A DNA stretch of 15,189 bases from Bacteroidales bacterium. GTDB taxonomy: Bacteria > Bacteroidota > Bacteroidia > Bacteroidales > B18-G4. A model generated the notes under the pieces. It did no database searches, had not been told where the DNA came from, and was given only the letters and a program-made list of their open reading frames with translations. The stretch covers positions 1-15,189 of the forward strand of contig JAGLYE010000014.1 of assembly GCA_023132505.1 (NCBI GenBank), read 5' to 3'. The first letter of the stretch is position 1. Every line of letters starts with the position of its first letter. Positions 7,749 through 15,103 of the stretch are shown here, piece by piece. The position numbers and the translations under genes are program-made.

Positions 7749-8834
7749 TTACAAGCTGGAAAGAAGCTTGTCTATTCTTTCATGTAAAATGTCACTCTGA
7801 TGCCGGATCTTTAAACCCGGGTAATTCCTTGATGCCTGCACAATATTTGAAATATTGAGTTTTGCCTGTGAAACCGAATAATAATGATGTTTTTGTTGAT
7901 GATAAGCAGCAAGGTATTCTTGTTCAGTTTGTCCCGGAGTAGGTACAAGAACAGCCGGACAGCCAAGCAAGGAAAGATCCATTATGCCGGAATAGCCGGG
8001 CCGGCATATAATCAGGTCCGATGAAAGCATCGCTTCCTGCATTGCATCGGTATGCATATGGGCATGGATTTCAATATTCCCTGAAATCTCCGGTTTCATC
8101 CGTATTTCCGGCTTACCCAGCAAAACCAGAGCCCTGTATGGACTTTTCTTCAGCTGCTTAAGGACTATTTCCTCAAAAATGCTGCGCTGTGGTTCGGGCC
8201 CGCTAATGATGGCCATAAGATCATATTTTTTTTCAGGGGAAGGGCCGGCAGGCAGGTTAAAACGTGACTGTGGGCCAATATAATAGGAGGGAACAGGGCA
8301 TTTGCTATTATGCGCCAGCTCTCCGGAAAGCCCACCATCTTCCAGAATATCAGGGATCCAGCATTCATCATACTGCCTGATATACTTACGATGCATCTTG
8401 TTGAGGATACCTTCAATAAATGACAACCCTGCTGGAGCTTTAACTCTTACCTGGTGGGTAATGTATATACAAACTACCTTACTGGACCACATTCCAAACC
8501 TGTTATCGGAGATCACTGCTTCGATCCGGTATTTGTCAATCAGGGAATCCAATACCCTGTGTTCCCTGTTTATCGATCTCTGGATAGCCGGTAGTTGTCT
8601 GAGCATCTGCATGAGCATACCACCCTTGCGAGGATAACGGATGCCATATTCAGGGATATGAACATGCTCTAGAGAAGGGAATTCAGCCTGAAGAAATGAA
8701 GCTGCCCTGCCACTGCTTGCAATGATCACATTCACATCCTTTTTCTGTAATGAATTGATTATGGGTACACAGCGTGTCGCATGTCCAATACCCCAGTCAA
8801 GCGGAGCAAGCAATATGTTCTTGCGCTTGTTCAT
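7749..8834 (-). CDS. MurG-like GT-B glycosyltransferase, substrate unknown
   Basis: The 361-residue protein has the two-Rossmann GT-B layout of nucleotide-sugar glycosyltransferases related to MurG and the GT28 C-terminal domain. The N-terminal acceptor domain begins with ILLAPLDWGIGHATR (7-21), the glycine-rich loop of this group, and includes ISDNRFG at 108-114. The C-terminal donor domain shows CRPGYSGIMDL at 277-287 and PTPGQTEQEYLA at 298-309, where UDP-sugar binding is expected. There is no signal peptide or membrane helix, so it is probably cytoplasmic or peripheral at the inner membrane. It is not MurG itself: the motifs differ and no mur genes are nearby. A lipid or envelope-glycan acceptor is inference. 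The ATG at 8834-8832 is the only start that keeps the glycine-rich loop intact. Confidence 0.85.
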   Translation of the reverse strand: MNKRKNILLAPLDWGIGHATRCVPIINSLQKKDVNVIIASSGRAASFLQAEFPSLEHVHIPEYGIRYPRKGGMLMQMLRQLPAIQRSINREHRVLDSLIDKYRIEAVISDNRFGMWSSKVVCIYITHQVRVKAPAGLSFIEGILNKMHRKYIRQYDECWIPDILEDGGLSGELAHNSKCPVPSYYIGPQSRFNLPAGPSPEKKYDLMAIISGPEPQRSIFEEIVLKQLKKSPYRALVLLGKPEIRMKPEISGNIEIHAHMHTDAMQEAMLSSDLIICRPGYSGIMDLSLLGCPAVLVPTPGQTEQEYLAAYHQQKHHYYSVSQAKLNISNIVQASRNYPGLKIRHQSDILHERIDKLLSSL

Positions 8835-8838
8835 ATTA

Positions 8839-8857
8839 CTTGAAATATTTTTTCAAG
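8839..8857 (-). other. Perfect 7-bp inverted repeat just before the glycosyltransferase start
   Basis: Arms CTTGAAA (8839-8845) and TTTCAAG (8851-8857) flank a 5-nt AT loop, ending 5 nt before the glycosyltransferase ATG. In the mRNA leader this hairpin would sit directly over the ribosome landing site, so it could reduce translation. There is no T-run, so it is not a terminator. It may be a chance AT-rich palindrome. Confidence 0.4.
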
Positions 8858-8894
8858 CCTGGATGTGACATTTTTTGAAAATGGATATTAATAG

Positions 8895-8952
8895 TATAGA
8901 CGGTTCTCATAAAAGGGACCTAATACAAAGATATAAATATTAAGCGTCTATA
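8895..8952. repeat. 8-bp inverted repeat around the divergent promoter region
   Basis: TATAGACG (8895-8902) and its exact reverse complement CGTCTATA (8945-8952) are separated by 42 bp in the gap between the divergent glycosyltransferase gene and dprA. The right arm ends two bases before the dprA ATG, and the minus-strand -7 box lies between the arms. The layout resembles a pair of operator half-sites controlling both genes. No regulator gene is adjacent, and the role is inference. Confidence 0.4.
8926..8933 (-). promoter_or_regulatory. Bacteroidota-type -7 box for the glycosyltransferase gene
   Basis: Minus-strand TATCTTTG matches TAnnTTTG exactly. No clear -33 TTG is visible at the usual spacing. 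Transcription would start near 8919, leaving a leader of about 85 nt that contains the hairpin at 8839-8857. I found no comparable plus-strand box for dprA. Confidence 0.42.
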
Positions 8953-8954
8953 AG

Positions 8955-10064
8955 ATGGTTGAAAATGATGATACACTGCTATACCGGATTGGAGTTACCA
9001 TGATCCCGGGTATCGGGAATATGAATGCAAAAAAGCTGATTGCCTGGTGTGGTGACCCTGCCACAATATTCAGGGAACCTCGAAGCCAACTAATGAAGAT
9101 CCCCGGCATGGCCAGGATCCTTAATGGAAATGTTAACCTGCAGAAACTGCTCTTGAGGGCAGAACAGGAAGCGGCATTTATCCGTAACAGCGGGATCAGG
9201 GTTTTGTACTACTACGACGATGATTACCCGCTGAAGCTGAAACAATGCGCCGACAGTCCATTGGTGTTATATTATAAAGGTGTTGAGGGGCTGATGGATA
9301 AAAAGATCCTTGCTGTTGTCGGAACCAGGAATGCGACATCCTACGGAAAACGTTCCTGTCAGGACATCATCAAAAGCTTTGGCGGAGACGATATCGTAAT
9401 CGTTAGCGGGATGGCTTATGGTATCGACAGTTGCGCACATCGCAAGGCATTATCAACCGGATTAAATACCATAGGAGTTATGGCACACGGCCTCGACAGG
9501 ATATACCCGAGTGAAAACAGGAATATGGCTGCACGTATGCTGGATCAGGGTGGGTTGGTCACGGAGTTTATGAGTAAATCAAAACCTGACAGGGAAAACT
9601 TCCCTAAAAGGAACCGCATTATCGCCGGCCTGGCCGATGCGGTGCTTGTTGTTGAATCGGCCGGCAAGGGTGGGGCCATGATAACTGCGAATATCGCTAA
9701 TTCATACAACAGGGATGTTTTTGCTGTGCCCGGCAGGTTGCACGATGTGTATTCAGATGGCTGCCACCTGCTTATACGCAGGAATATCGCGGCACTGGTA
9801 AGATCTGCCGACGACATAAGGTACTCCATGGGCTGGGAAGGCAATGAGAAAAAACAAAAGAATAAAATGGATTTGCTCAGCAAATTTGAAGATGATGAAA
9901 AAGTAATCCTTAACATCATCATGGAGAAAGAACGTGCTCCCATTGATGATATCGTAATTATTTCCGGACTTGGAGCATCAAAGGCTGCTTCCATCCTTTT
10001 GAAACTCGAATTTGGAGGGGTTATCACAGGCTTACCGGGCAAGCTGTATGAAATCAGAAAATGA
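8955..10064 (+). CDS. dprA: DNA-processing protein DprA (Smf), RecA loader
   Basis: DprA binds incoming single-stranded DNA during natural transformation and loads RecA; it is widespread even in species not known to be competent. The 369-residue protein has an N-terminal helical/helix-hairpin-helix region (about 1-60, with MIPGIGNMNAKKL and KIPGMARI). The Rossmann-like core (about 80-290) shows VGTRNATSYG at 122-131, SGMAYGID at 151-158, GLDRIYP at 179-185, FPKRNRIIAG at 216-225 and GGAMITA at 239-245. A winged-helix domain (about 310-369) follows. All core motifs are intact. The ATG at 8955 follows an in-frame-compatible AT-rich leader. It is transcribed divergently from the glycosyltransferase gene; no competence genes are nearby. 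Confidence 0.96.
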   Translation: MVENDDTLLYRIGVTMIPGIGNMNAKKLIAWCGDPATIFREPRSQLMKIPGMARILNGNVNLQKLLLRAEQEAAFIRNSGIRVLYYYDDDYPLKLKQCADSPLVLYYKGVEGLMDKKILAVVGTRNATSYGKRSCQDIIKSFGGDDIVIVSGMAYGIDSCAHRKALSTGLNTIGVMAHGLDRIYPSENRNMAARMLDQGGLVTEFMSKSKPDRENFPKRNRIIAGLADAVLVVESAGKGGAMITANIANSYNRDVFAVPGRLHDVYSDGCHLLIRRNIAALVRSADDIRYSMGWEGNEKKQKNKMDLLSKFEDDEKVILNIIMEKERAPIDDIVIISGLGASKAASILLKLEFGGVITGLPGKLYEIRK

Positions 10065-10079
10065 TCTTGATGAATAATG

Positions 10080-10087
10080 TACCTTTG
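10080..10087 (+). promoter_or_regulatory. Bacteroidota-type -7 box for rsgA
   Basis: TACCTTTG matches TAnnTTTG exactly and lies in the 81-bp gap between dprA and rsgA. No TTG is visible at the -33 spacing (the nearest is 10 nt upstream). It would give an approximately 50-nt leader and could drive rsgA, the CBS gene and the Omp85-like gene together. Confidence 0.5.
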
Positions 10088-10145
10088 TAAAAGGAAGATT
10101 AACATTTTAGGTTATGACAAACAGGTTCAAATAAGGGTTTAATAT

Positions 10146-11060
10146 TTGGAAGGCATTGTAATTAAATCAACCGGAAGCTGGTACAGCGTGTTAAGGCCTG
10201 ACGGCACCTTTACAGAATGCAAGTTAAAGGGAAAGTTCAAGGTGCAGGGGATAAAAACCACCAACCCGCTGGCTGTAGGCGATCATGTGGTGTTTCGTGT
10301 GCTCAGAGAGGAAGGTGCCGGCCTGATCACACAAATACTGCCGCGTAAAAACTATGTAATCCGCAAAGCGACCAAGCTTTCAAAAGAATCACAAATACTG
10401 GCTGCCAACCTCGATCAGGCAATTATTATTGTAACACTTGCTGAGCCACGTACTTCTACAGGATTCATTGACCGTTTCCTGATCACAGCCGAAGCCTATC
10501 ACATCCCTGCATTCATTATATTTAATAAGATCGACCTGTATGATGAAAACAAAATGAACCAATTATCGGTACTGAAAGATGTTTATGAAGTTGCCGGCTA
10601 TCCTTGCTTCTGTGTTTCGGCCCTTACCGGCGAAAACACCGGGGATGTTATGAAGCTGCTGAAAGACAAGGTGTCATTGTTAGCCGGGCACTCCGGGGTG
10701 GGGAAATCCGCATTGATCAACACTTTAGAACCGGGTCTCGACCTGAAAACAAAACCCATATCCAAGGCGCACAGGAAAGGCGTGCATACAACCACCTTTG
10801 CCATGATGTTCAGGCTTTCATTTGGCGGGTTTATTATCGACACTCCAGGGATCAAGGAATTTGGATTATATGAGCTGGACAGGAATACACTGGCCGAAAG
10901 GTACCCCGAAATGCGTGCACTGATGCATGCTTGTAAATACACCAACTGCACACATCTTCACGAACCCGGATGTGCTGTGAAGGTAGCCGTGAAAAATGGA
11001 GAGATCAGCAAAGTAAGATATGAAGGCTATCTAAGCATAATGGCTCAGGATGAGTCGTAA
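10146..11060 (+). CDS. rsgA: Ribosome small-subunit-dependent GTPase A (RsgA), TTG start
   Basis: RsgA is a circularly permuted GTPase that checks late 30S maturation. The 304-residue protein shows an N-terminal OB fold (about 1-70) and then the permuted G motifs: G4 NKID at 127-130, G5 SAL at 158-160, P-loop GHSGVGKS at 181-188, G2 TTT at 215-217 and G3 DTPG at 232-235. The zinc site is Cys263, Cys268, His270 and Cys276. The start is TTG at 10146: an in-frame TAA lies two codons upstream, and the first in-frame ATG would remove the whole OB fold, while TTG gives the family-typical opening MEGIVIKSTGSWY. It is followed 11 bp later by the CBS gene, so they are probably cotranscribed. Together with rimP it is the second ribosome-maturation gene in the window. 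Confidence 0.96.
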   Translation: MEGIVIKSTGSWYSVLRPDGTFTECKLKGKFKVQGIKTTNPLAVGDHVVFRVLREEGAGLITQILPRKNYVIRKATKLSKESQILAANLDQAIIIVTLAEPRTSTGFIDRFLITAEAYHIPAFIIFNKIDLYDENKMNQLSVLKDVYEVAGYPCFCVSALTGENTGDVMKLLKDKVSLLAGHSGVGKSALINTLEPGLDLKTKPISKAHRKGVHTTTFAMMFRLSFGGFIIDTPGIKEFGLYELDRNTLAERYPEMRALMHACKYTNCTHLHEPGCAVKVAVKNGEISKVRYEGYLSIMAQDES

Positions 11061-11071
11061 AACATTTTATT

Positions 11072-11734
11072 ATGATAGCATCAGAATTGATCAGCGATAT
11101 AGTAGTTCCACTAAAGACATCTGATAGTGTGGAGGTAGCAATCTCTATGATGGAGGAATTCAAGGTGTCACACATTGCGGTTGTGAACAACCGCTCATAC
11201 CTGGCCCTGGTATCTGAATCGGATCTGACCGGCAGTATTGACCCGGCTACTCCGGTTGGCAATATTAAACTGGCCCTGCCCCACATGATGATTAATGGCC
11301 ATCAGCATATCTATGATGTGATCAGGATGATGAGTGAACATGAACTGACCCTATTGCCCGTGGTTGATGAAGATGAAAACTACCTGGGTGCCATCAGTCT
11401 GGAAAGCCTGACCCGCAATATGGCGAAAATGGCTGCAATTAACCAACCCGGGGTGATCATTGTGCTGGAAATGAGCCAGAATGATTATAGTCTCTCCGAA
11501 ATAGCGCAGATCATCGAATCCAATGACGCAAAAATCCTCAGCATGTACGTCACCGCTAAAATAGACTCTACCAACCTGGAAGTGATACTGAAGATCAACA
11601 AACAGGATATTACACAGATTATGAGCACCTTTAACAGGTATAATTATATCATCAAGGCATCTTATGGTGAAGACGAGGATCCGGGAGACCTGAAAGACCG
11701 CTTTGATTCCCTTATGAACTATCTTAATGTATAA
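11072..11734 (+). CDS. Two-CBS-domain protein with C-terminal ACT-like domain
   Basis: CBS pairs (Bateman modules) usually bind adenosine nucleotides or related ligands and control a partner. The 220-residue protein has CBS1 at about 1-55 (MIASELISDIVVPLKTSDSVEVA...VSESDL) and CBS2 at about 65-118 (DVIRMMSEHELTLLPVVDEDENYLGAISLESL). A region at about 125-198 (GVIIVLEM...SLSEIAQIIESNDAKIL...VILKI) has the pattern of an ACT small-molecule-binding domain. There is no catalytic domain, signal peptide or membrane helix, so it is a cytoplasmic sensor or regulator. In Bacteroidota this protein is commonly next to nadK, as nearly here, but its ligand and target are not known to me. The ATG at 11072 is 11 bp after rsgA; the stop lies just before the next gene, suggesting translational coupling. 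Confidence 0.88.
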   Translation: MIASELISDIVVPLKTSDSVEVAISMMEEFKVSHIAVVNNRSYLALVSESDLTGSIDPATPVGNIKLALPHMMINGHQHIYDVIRMMSEHELTLLPVVDEDENYLGAISLESLTRNMAKMAAINQPGVIIVLEMSQNDYSLSEIAQIIESNDAKILSMYVTAKIDSTNLEVILKINKQDITQIMSTFNRYNYIIKASYGEDEDPGDLKDRFDSLMNYLNV

Positions 11735-11755
11735 GCTTTGTTGCTTTTGACTGCC

Positions 11756-13198
11756 TTGACAAATCACCGGCTACAATATCGCTTGCTGAGCATCCTTCTT
11801 GTCATATTTGCTGCTTTGCCTGTTCAGGTCGGAGCACAGCAGGTTCCCCCACCGGAAACTATGATCATTATCAGCAGCATTGCATATAATGGGAATAAAA
11901 TAACCAGGGACCAGATCATTGCACGTGAGATCATGTTTGCTGAAGGTGATACGATGTCAAAAAGCACATTTCATGATCTTTTGGAGAAAAGCCGTGAAAA
12001 CCTGCTCAATACCTCCTTATTTAATTTTGTTACCACTGATCTTCAACCAAATGCAGATTATCCTGCCGAAACGGATGTCATCTTTAGTTTTACCGAACGC
12101 TGGTATATATGGCCTTGGCCGGTCATTGAATTTGCCGACCGTAATTTTAATTCCTGGTGGAGCGAGAACAGGGACCTTTCCAGGATGAGCTATGGCGTAC
12201 TTTTGAAATGGGATAATTTCACGGGAAGAAAAGATAAACTTGAGATGATGGCCAGGTTCGGATATAGTGAATTATATGGCTTTGACTATACCATCCCATA
12301 CCTGAACCGTAAAGAAACCCTGGGGCTTGGCATCGGAGCAGGCTATGGCCGGACACACGAAGTGCCTGTCATGAATATGGACAACAAGCTTGTATACTAT
12401 AAAGATGATCAGCAATATATTATGCATGCCGTGGCATCATACCTGAGCCTGATCTACCGTAAAGAGATATATAATACCCATACCCTTCGGCTTGAATATG
12501 ATTACAGGGATTTTGCCGACACCCTCACTGAGATCAATCCCGGATTTACTCCGGATGGGAGGCCAAAGCTGCAATACTTTTCACTGGCTTACCAGTACCA
12601 AAGCGATTTCCGCGACTATAAGCCCTATCCGCTTAATGGGCATTATTTTGATATTGAGATCGTTAAGCATGGGTTTGGTTTACTCGACAATGGCGGACTG
12701 GATGTGTTTTATATACTTACGACCTTTAGAAAATATTTCCAGCTGGGGAAGAGGTGGTATTTTGCCTCCGGCCTGAATACTAAATTTTCGAACGATGCAA
12801 AGCAGCCATTTTATATGGATAGGGCTATCGGATATGGACGTGACATTGTCAGGGGATATGAATATTATGTGGTGAACGGCCATAATTTTGGAATATTTAA
12901 AAACAACTTCAAATTTGCCCTGCTCCCCCAAAGACAGTTTGATATAAACTTCATCAGATCGGAAAAATTCAGCAAGGTCCACTATGCATTTTACCTGAAT
13001 GTATTTTTCGATATGGGTTTCGTAGATAATCTCTATCCCATGCAGGAAATGAATAATACACTTGAAAATACTCTGCTCATCGGTTATGGGATCGGGCTTG
13101 ACTTCGTCACTTATTATGACATTGTTTTCAGGTTTGAATATGCTGTTAACCGAATGGGTGAACATGGCTTTTACCTGCATTTCAGGGCACCCATATAA
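11756..13198 (+). CDS. Omp85/BamA-superfamily outer-membrane protein with one POTRA domain, TTG start
   Basis: The predicted 480-residue protein has a signal peptide (MTNHRLQYR, then LLSILLVIFAALPV, cleavage near VGA/QQ). One POTRA-like domain follows (about 37-114, IIISSIAYNGNKITRDQIIAREI), then a beta-rich barrel to the end. VRGY at about 365-368 corresponds to the conserved loop-6 (V/I)RG(F/Y) motif of Omp85 proteins. It is much smaller than BamA, which has five POTRA domains, so it is a paralogue, not BamA. No ATG precedes the signal peptide. TTG codons at 11738, 11741, 11747 and 11756 are possible; I chose 11756 because it gives the cleanest signal peptide. The frame is open from 11738, 3 bp after the CBS stop. 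A role in outer-membrane protein or lipid handling is inferred from the family only. Confidence 0.85.
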   Translation: MTNHRLQYRLLSILLVIFAALPVQVGAQQVPPPETMIIISSIAYNGNKITRDQIIAREIMFAEGDTMSKSTFHDLLEKSRENLLNTSLFNFVTTDLQPNADYPAETDVIFSFTERWYIWPWPVIEFADRNFNSWWSENRDLSRMSYGVLLKWDNFTGRKDKLEMMARFGYSELYGFDYTIPYLNRKETLGLGIGAGYGRTHEVPVMNMDNKLVYYKDDQQYIMHAVASYLSLIYRKEIYNTHTLRLEYDYRDFADTLTEINPGFTPDGRPKLQYFSLAYQYQSDFRDYKPYPLNGHYFDIEIVKHGFGLLDNGGLDVFYILTTFRKYFQLGKRWYFASGLNTKFSNDAKQPFYMDRAIGYGRDIVRGYEYYVVNGHNFGIFKNNFKFALLPQRQFDINFIRSEKFSKVHYAFYLNVFFDMGFVDNLYPMQEMNNTLENTLLIGYGIGLDFVTYYDIVFRFEYAVNRMGEHGFYLHFRAPI

Positions 13199-13214
13199 AG
13201 ACCGGGGTGCTTTT
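13187..13214 (+). terminator. Candidate intrinsic terminator overlapping the end of the Omp85-like gene
   Basis: A perfect 6-bp stem GCACCC (13187-13192) / GGGTGC (13205-13210), extendable by G-T pairs, is followed at once by TTTT. The stop codon of the Omp85-like gene lies in the 12-nt loop. The long loop and short T-run make it a weak terminator at best. It would separate rsgA-CBS-Omp85 from nadK. The remaining 155 bp before nadK are AT-rich, with only an imperfect -7 box (TAAACTTG at 13328-13335). Confidence 0.4.
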
Positions 13215-13369
13215 CAACTTTGGTTTTCATAAGTTTTTGGAAAATAATTATGTAGCATCCGTAATTTGTCCTTGTTTTGAATTGTTAATTATTATTAAAC
13301 CGGCAGGCTTTAATTCGCAGATTTTTGTAAACTTGCATCGTGTTTTAAATATTATCAGAACATCACAAA

Positions 13370-14248
13370 ATGAAGCTTGCTTTATTCGGTAAAAGCATCA
13401 GGAAAGAGGACTACCCCTACCTTCTTCAGTTAATTGATAAACTGGAAACGCATGAGTGTGAACTGATGGTTTATCGTCCTTTTCTTGAAAAACTCAGGAA
13501 AACCAATGACTTTAATTATAAAACTACTCCTTTTTCCAATCACGATGAGCTGGTCGGAAATGCAGATATGATGTTTTCCATTGGAGGAGACGGAACCTTG
13601 CTTGATACCGTTTCCCTGGTCCGTGATTCAGGTATACCCGTATTGGGTGTAAACCTGGGTCGGCTTGGTTTCTTGTCGAGCATTTCCCGTGATGATATAA
13701 TACCGGCAGTGGAAAAGGTGATACAGGGCGATTATACACTGGATCAACGTACACTCCTCCACCTGGAAACAAAAGAGGGCCTGTTCGGTGACGTCAGTTT
13801 TGCACTTAACGACCTGACAGTCACACGCAAAAATTCAATGGCCCTGATTGTGATCCACGTGCATGTAGATGGTGTATTTCTGAATTCATACTGGGCTGAT
13901 GGACTTATCGTGGCCACACCTACAGGTTCAACAGCATATTCACTTAGCAGTGGTGGGCCAATCGTATCGCCGGGTTCGGAAAATTTCGTGATCACACCGA
14001 TAGCACCGCATAACCTTACTATACGGCCCATTGTGATCTCCGATAAAAGTGAGATCAGCATCCGTGTGGAGGGCAGGGATAAGAAGTACCTGGTGAGCCT
14101 GGATTCAAAAACTGACGTGATCAAAACCAGAGATGAATTGTACGTCCGGAAGGCTAATTTCAAGTTCAACCTGGTGAAAATTGAACATAAAGATTTTTAT
14201 ACTACCATTCGCGATAAACTCAAATGGGGGCTGGATGTTAGAAATTAA
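13370..14248 (+). CDS. nadK: NAD kinase
   Basis: NAD kinase phosphorylates NAD to NADP and is the sole NADP source in most bacteria. The 292-residue protein has the family motif GGDGTLL at 72-78 in the N-terminal nucleotide-binding domain, ALND at 145-148 (the NAD-binding Asn-Glu/Asp motif) and the long glycine-rich signature ATPTGSTAYSLSSGGPIVSP at 182-201 in the beta-sandwich domain. The length and N-terminus (MKLALFGKSIRKED) are typical of Bacteroidota. The ATG at 13370 follows an A-rich leader (CATCACAAA) and no Shine-Dalgarno. It heads the nadK - DUF6089 - uppS run, 47 bp before the next start chosen here; its own promoter probably lies in the 171-bp gap upstream, where I see only a weak -7 candidate. 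Confidence 0.97.
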   Translation: MKLALFGKSIRKEDYPYLLQLIDKLETHECELMVYRPFLEKLRKTNDFNYKTTPFSNHDELVGNADMMFSIGGDGTLLDTVSLVRDSGIPVLGVNLGRLGFLSSISRDDIIPAVEKVIQGDYTLDQRTLLHLETKEGLFGDVSFALNDLTVTRKNSMALIVIHVHVDGVFLNSYWADGLIVATPTGSTAYSLSSGGPIVSPGSENFVITPIAPHNLTIRPIVISDKSEISIRVEGRDKKYLVSLDSKTDVIKTRDELYVRKANFKFNLVKIEHKDFYTTIRDKLKWGLDVRN

Positions 14249-14295
14249 TTGATCAAAGGATAAGAAATTTGAAAATAATGCGTTTGGGGAATTAT

Positions 14296-15102
14296 ATGAA
14301 TAGGATAATATTGATCATTATACTGGTCGTGGCGGGAATGGGTATTCAGGCGCAAAAGACCATGGAAGTAGGTGTATTCGGTGGAGGCTCTTATTATATC
14401 GGAGACTTGAACCCCGGCAGGCACTTCTTGATGACTAAGCCTGCTTACGGGCTGGTTGCCAGGCTAAACCTTGATTCGAGATGGGCCATCAAACTGAGCG
14501 GTTACCGTGGTGAGATCGCCGGCGATGACAATGTTTCCAATATAATGACCAACAGGGACCTTAAGTTTGAATCAAAGATCACAGATATTTCAGCGGTGGT
14601 GGAACTGAATTTCTTAAACTATATCACAGGGAGCACGAGAAATTTTGTTGCCCCATACATCTTTGTCGGGTTTGGCTTTTTTATGTTTGAACCTGTAGCC
14701 GATGGAGTATCATTACGGGACCTTGGTACAGAAGGTCAGAATGCGGGCTTTGCAGATAGAAGCAGATACACAACCATGCAAATGGCAATTCCTTTTGGAT
14801 TTGGCTTTAAATACAGCCTGAATAAAAAGCTGGGTATTGCCCTGGAATGGGGCCTGCGCAAAACTTTTACTGACTATATCGATGATGTAAGCACAACATA
14901 TTACCTGAATGGAGAAAGTATTGACCCTTCCAATGTTGCAGAGATCATGTCAGATCCCACGATGAACCATAAACCTTACGAGGCAAGGGGTAATGTCAGT
15001 ACCAAAGACTGGTATGCATTCTTCGGAGCCACCATCACATATAAGTTCAAACTGGGACGTGTCAGAGGGTGTAGTGATTTCGGAACACGAAAAGACTATT
15101 AA
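14296..15102 (+). CDS. DUF6089-family outer-membrane beta-barrel protein
   Basis: The secreted barrel protein (268 residues from this start) belongs to the DUF6089 family, found in Bacteroidota just upstream of uppS and bamA; its function is unknown. The signal peptide is MNRIILIIILVVAGMGIQAQ with cleavage near AQA/Q. The mature protein opens with EVGVFGGGSYYIGDLNPGRHF, the family hallmark, continues with alternating amphipathic strands (for example FVAPYIFVGFGFFMFEP and MAIPFGFGFKYSL), and ends in GCSDFGTRKDY. I chose ATG 14296 because it starts the signal peptide directly; ATG 14278 or TTG 14269 would add 6 or 9 residues. uppS begins one base after its stop, so translation is probably coupled. 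Its context among envelope-biogenesis genes suggests an outer-membrane role, but that is inference. Confidence 0.9.
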   Translation: MNRIILIIILVVAGMGIQAQKTMEVGVFGGGSYYIGDLNPGRHFLMTKPAYGLVARLNLDSRWAIKLSGYRGEIAGDDNVSNIMTNRDLKFESKITDISAVVELNFLNYITGSTRNFVAPYIFVGFGFFMFEPVADGVSLRDLGTEGQNAGFADRSRYTTMQMAIPFGFGFKYSLNKKLGIALEWGLRKTFTDYIDDVSTTYYLNGESIDPSNVAEIMSDPTMNHKPYEARGNVSTKDWYAFFGATITYKFKLGRVRGCSDFGTRKDY

Positions 15103-15103
15103 A

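Noticed and set aside
8955..10064. dprA as part of a competence or defence island
   Set aside because: No com genes, nucleases, toxin-antitoxin or other defence genes are present; dprA is commonly found among housekeeping genes.
12680..13180. 166-codon minus-strand open frame opposite the Omp85-like gene
   Set aside because: No domain or leader is recognisable, and the plus-strand gene has a signal peptide, POTRA and barrel pattern.
13328..13335. TAAACTTG as a -7 box for nadK
   Set aside because: It has one mismatch to the consensus and no TTG at the right distance upstream.
13207..13392. Open frame of 61 codons between the Omp85-like gene and nadK
   Set aside because: It overlaps the nadK start, has no recognisable domain, and its composition reads like AT-rich intergenic DNA.
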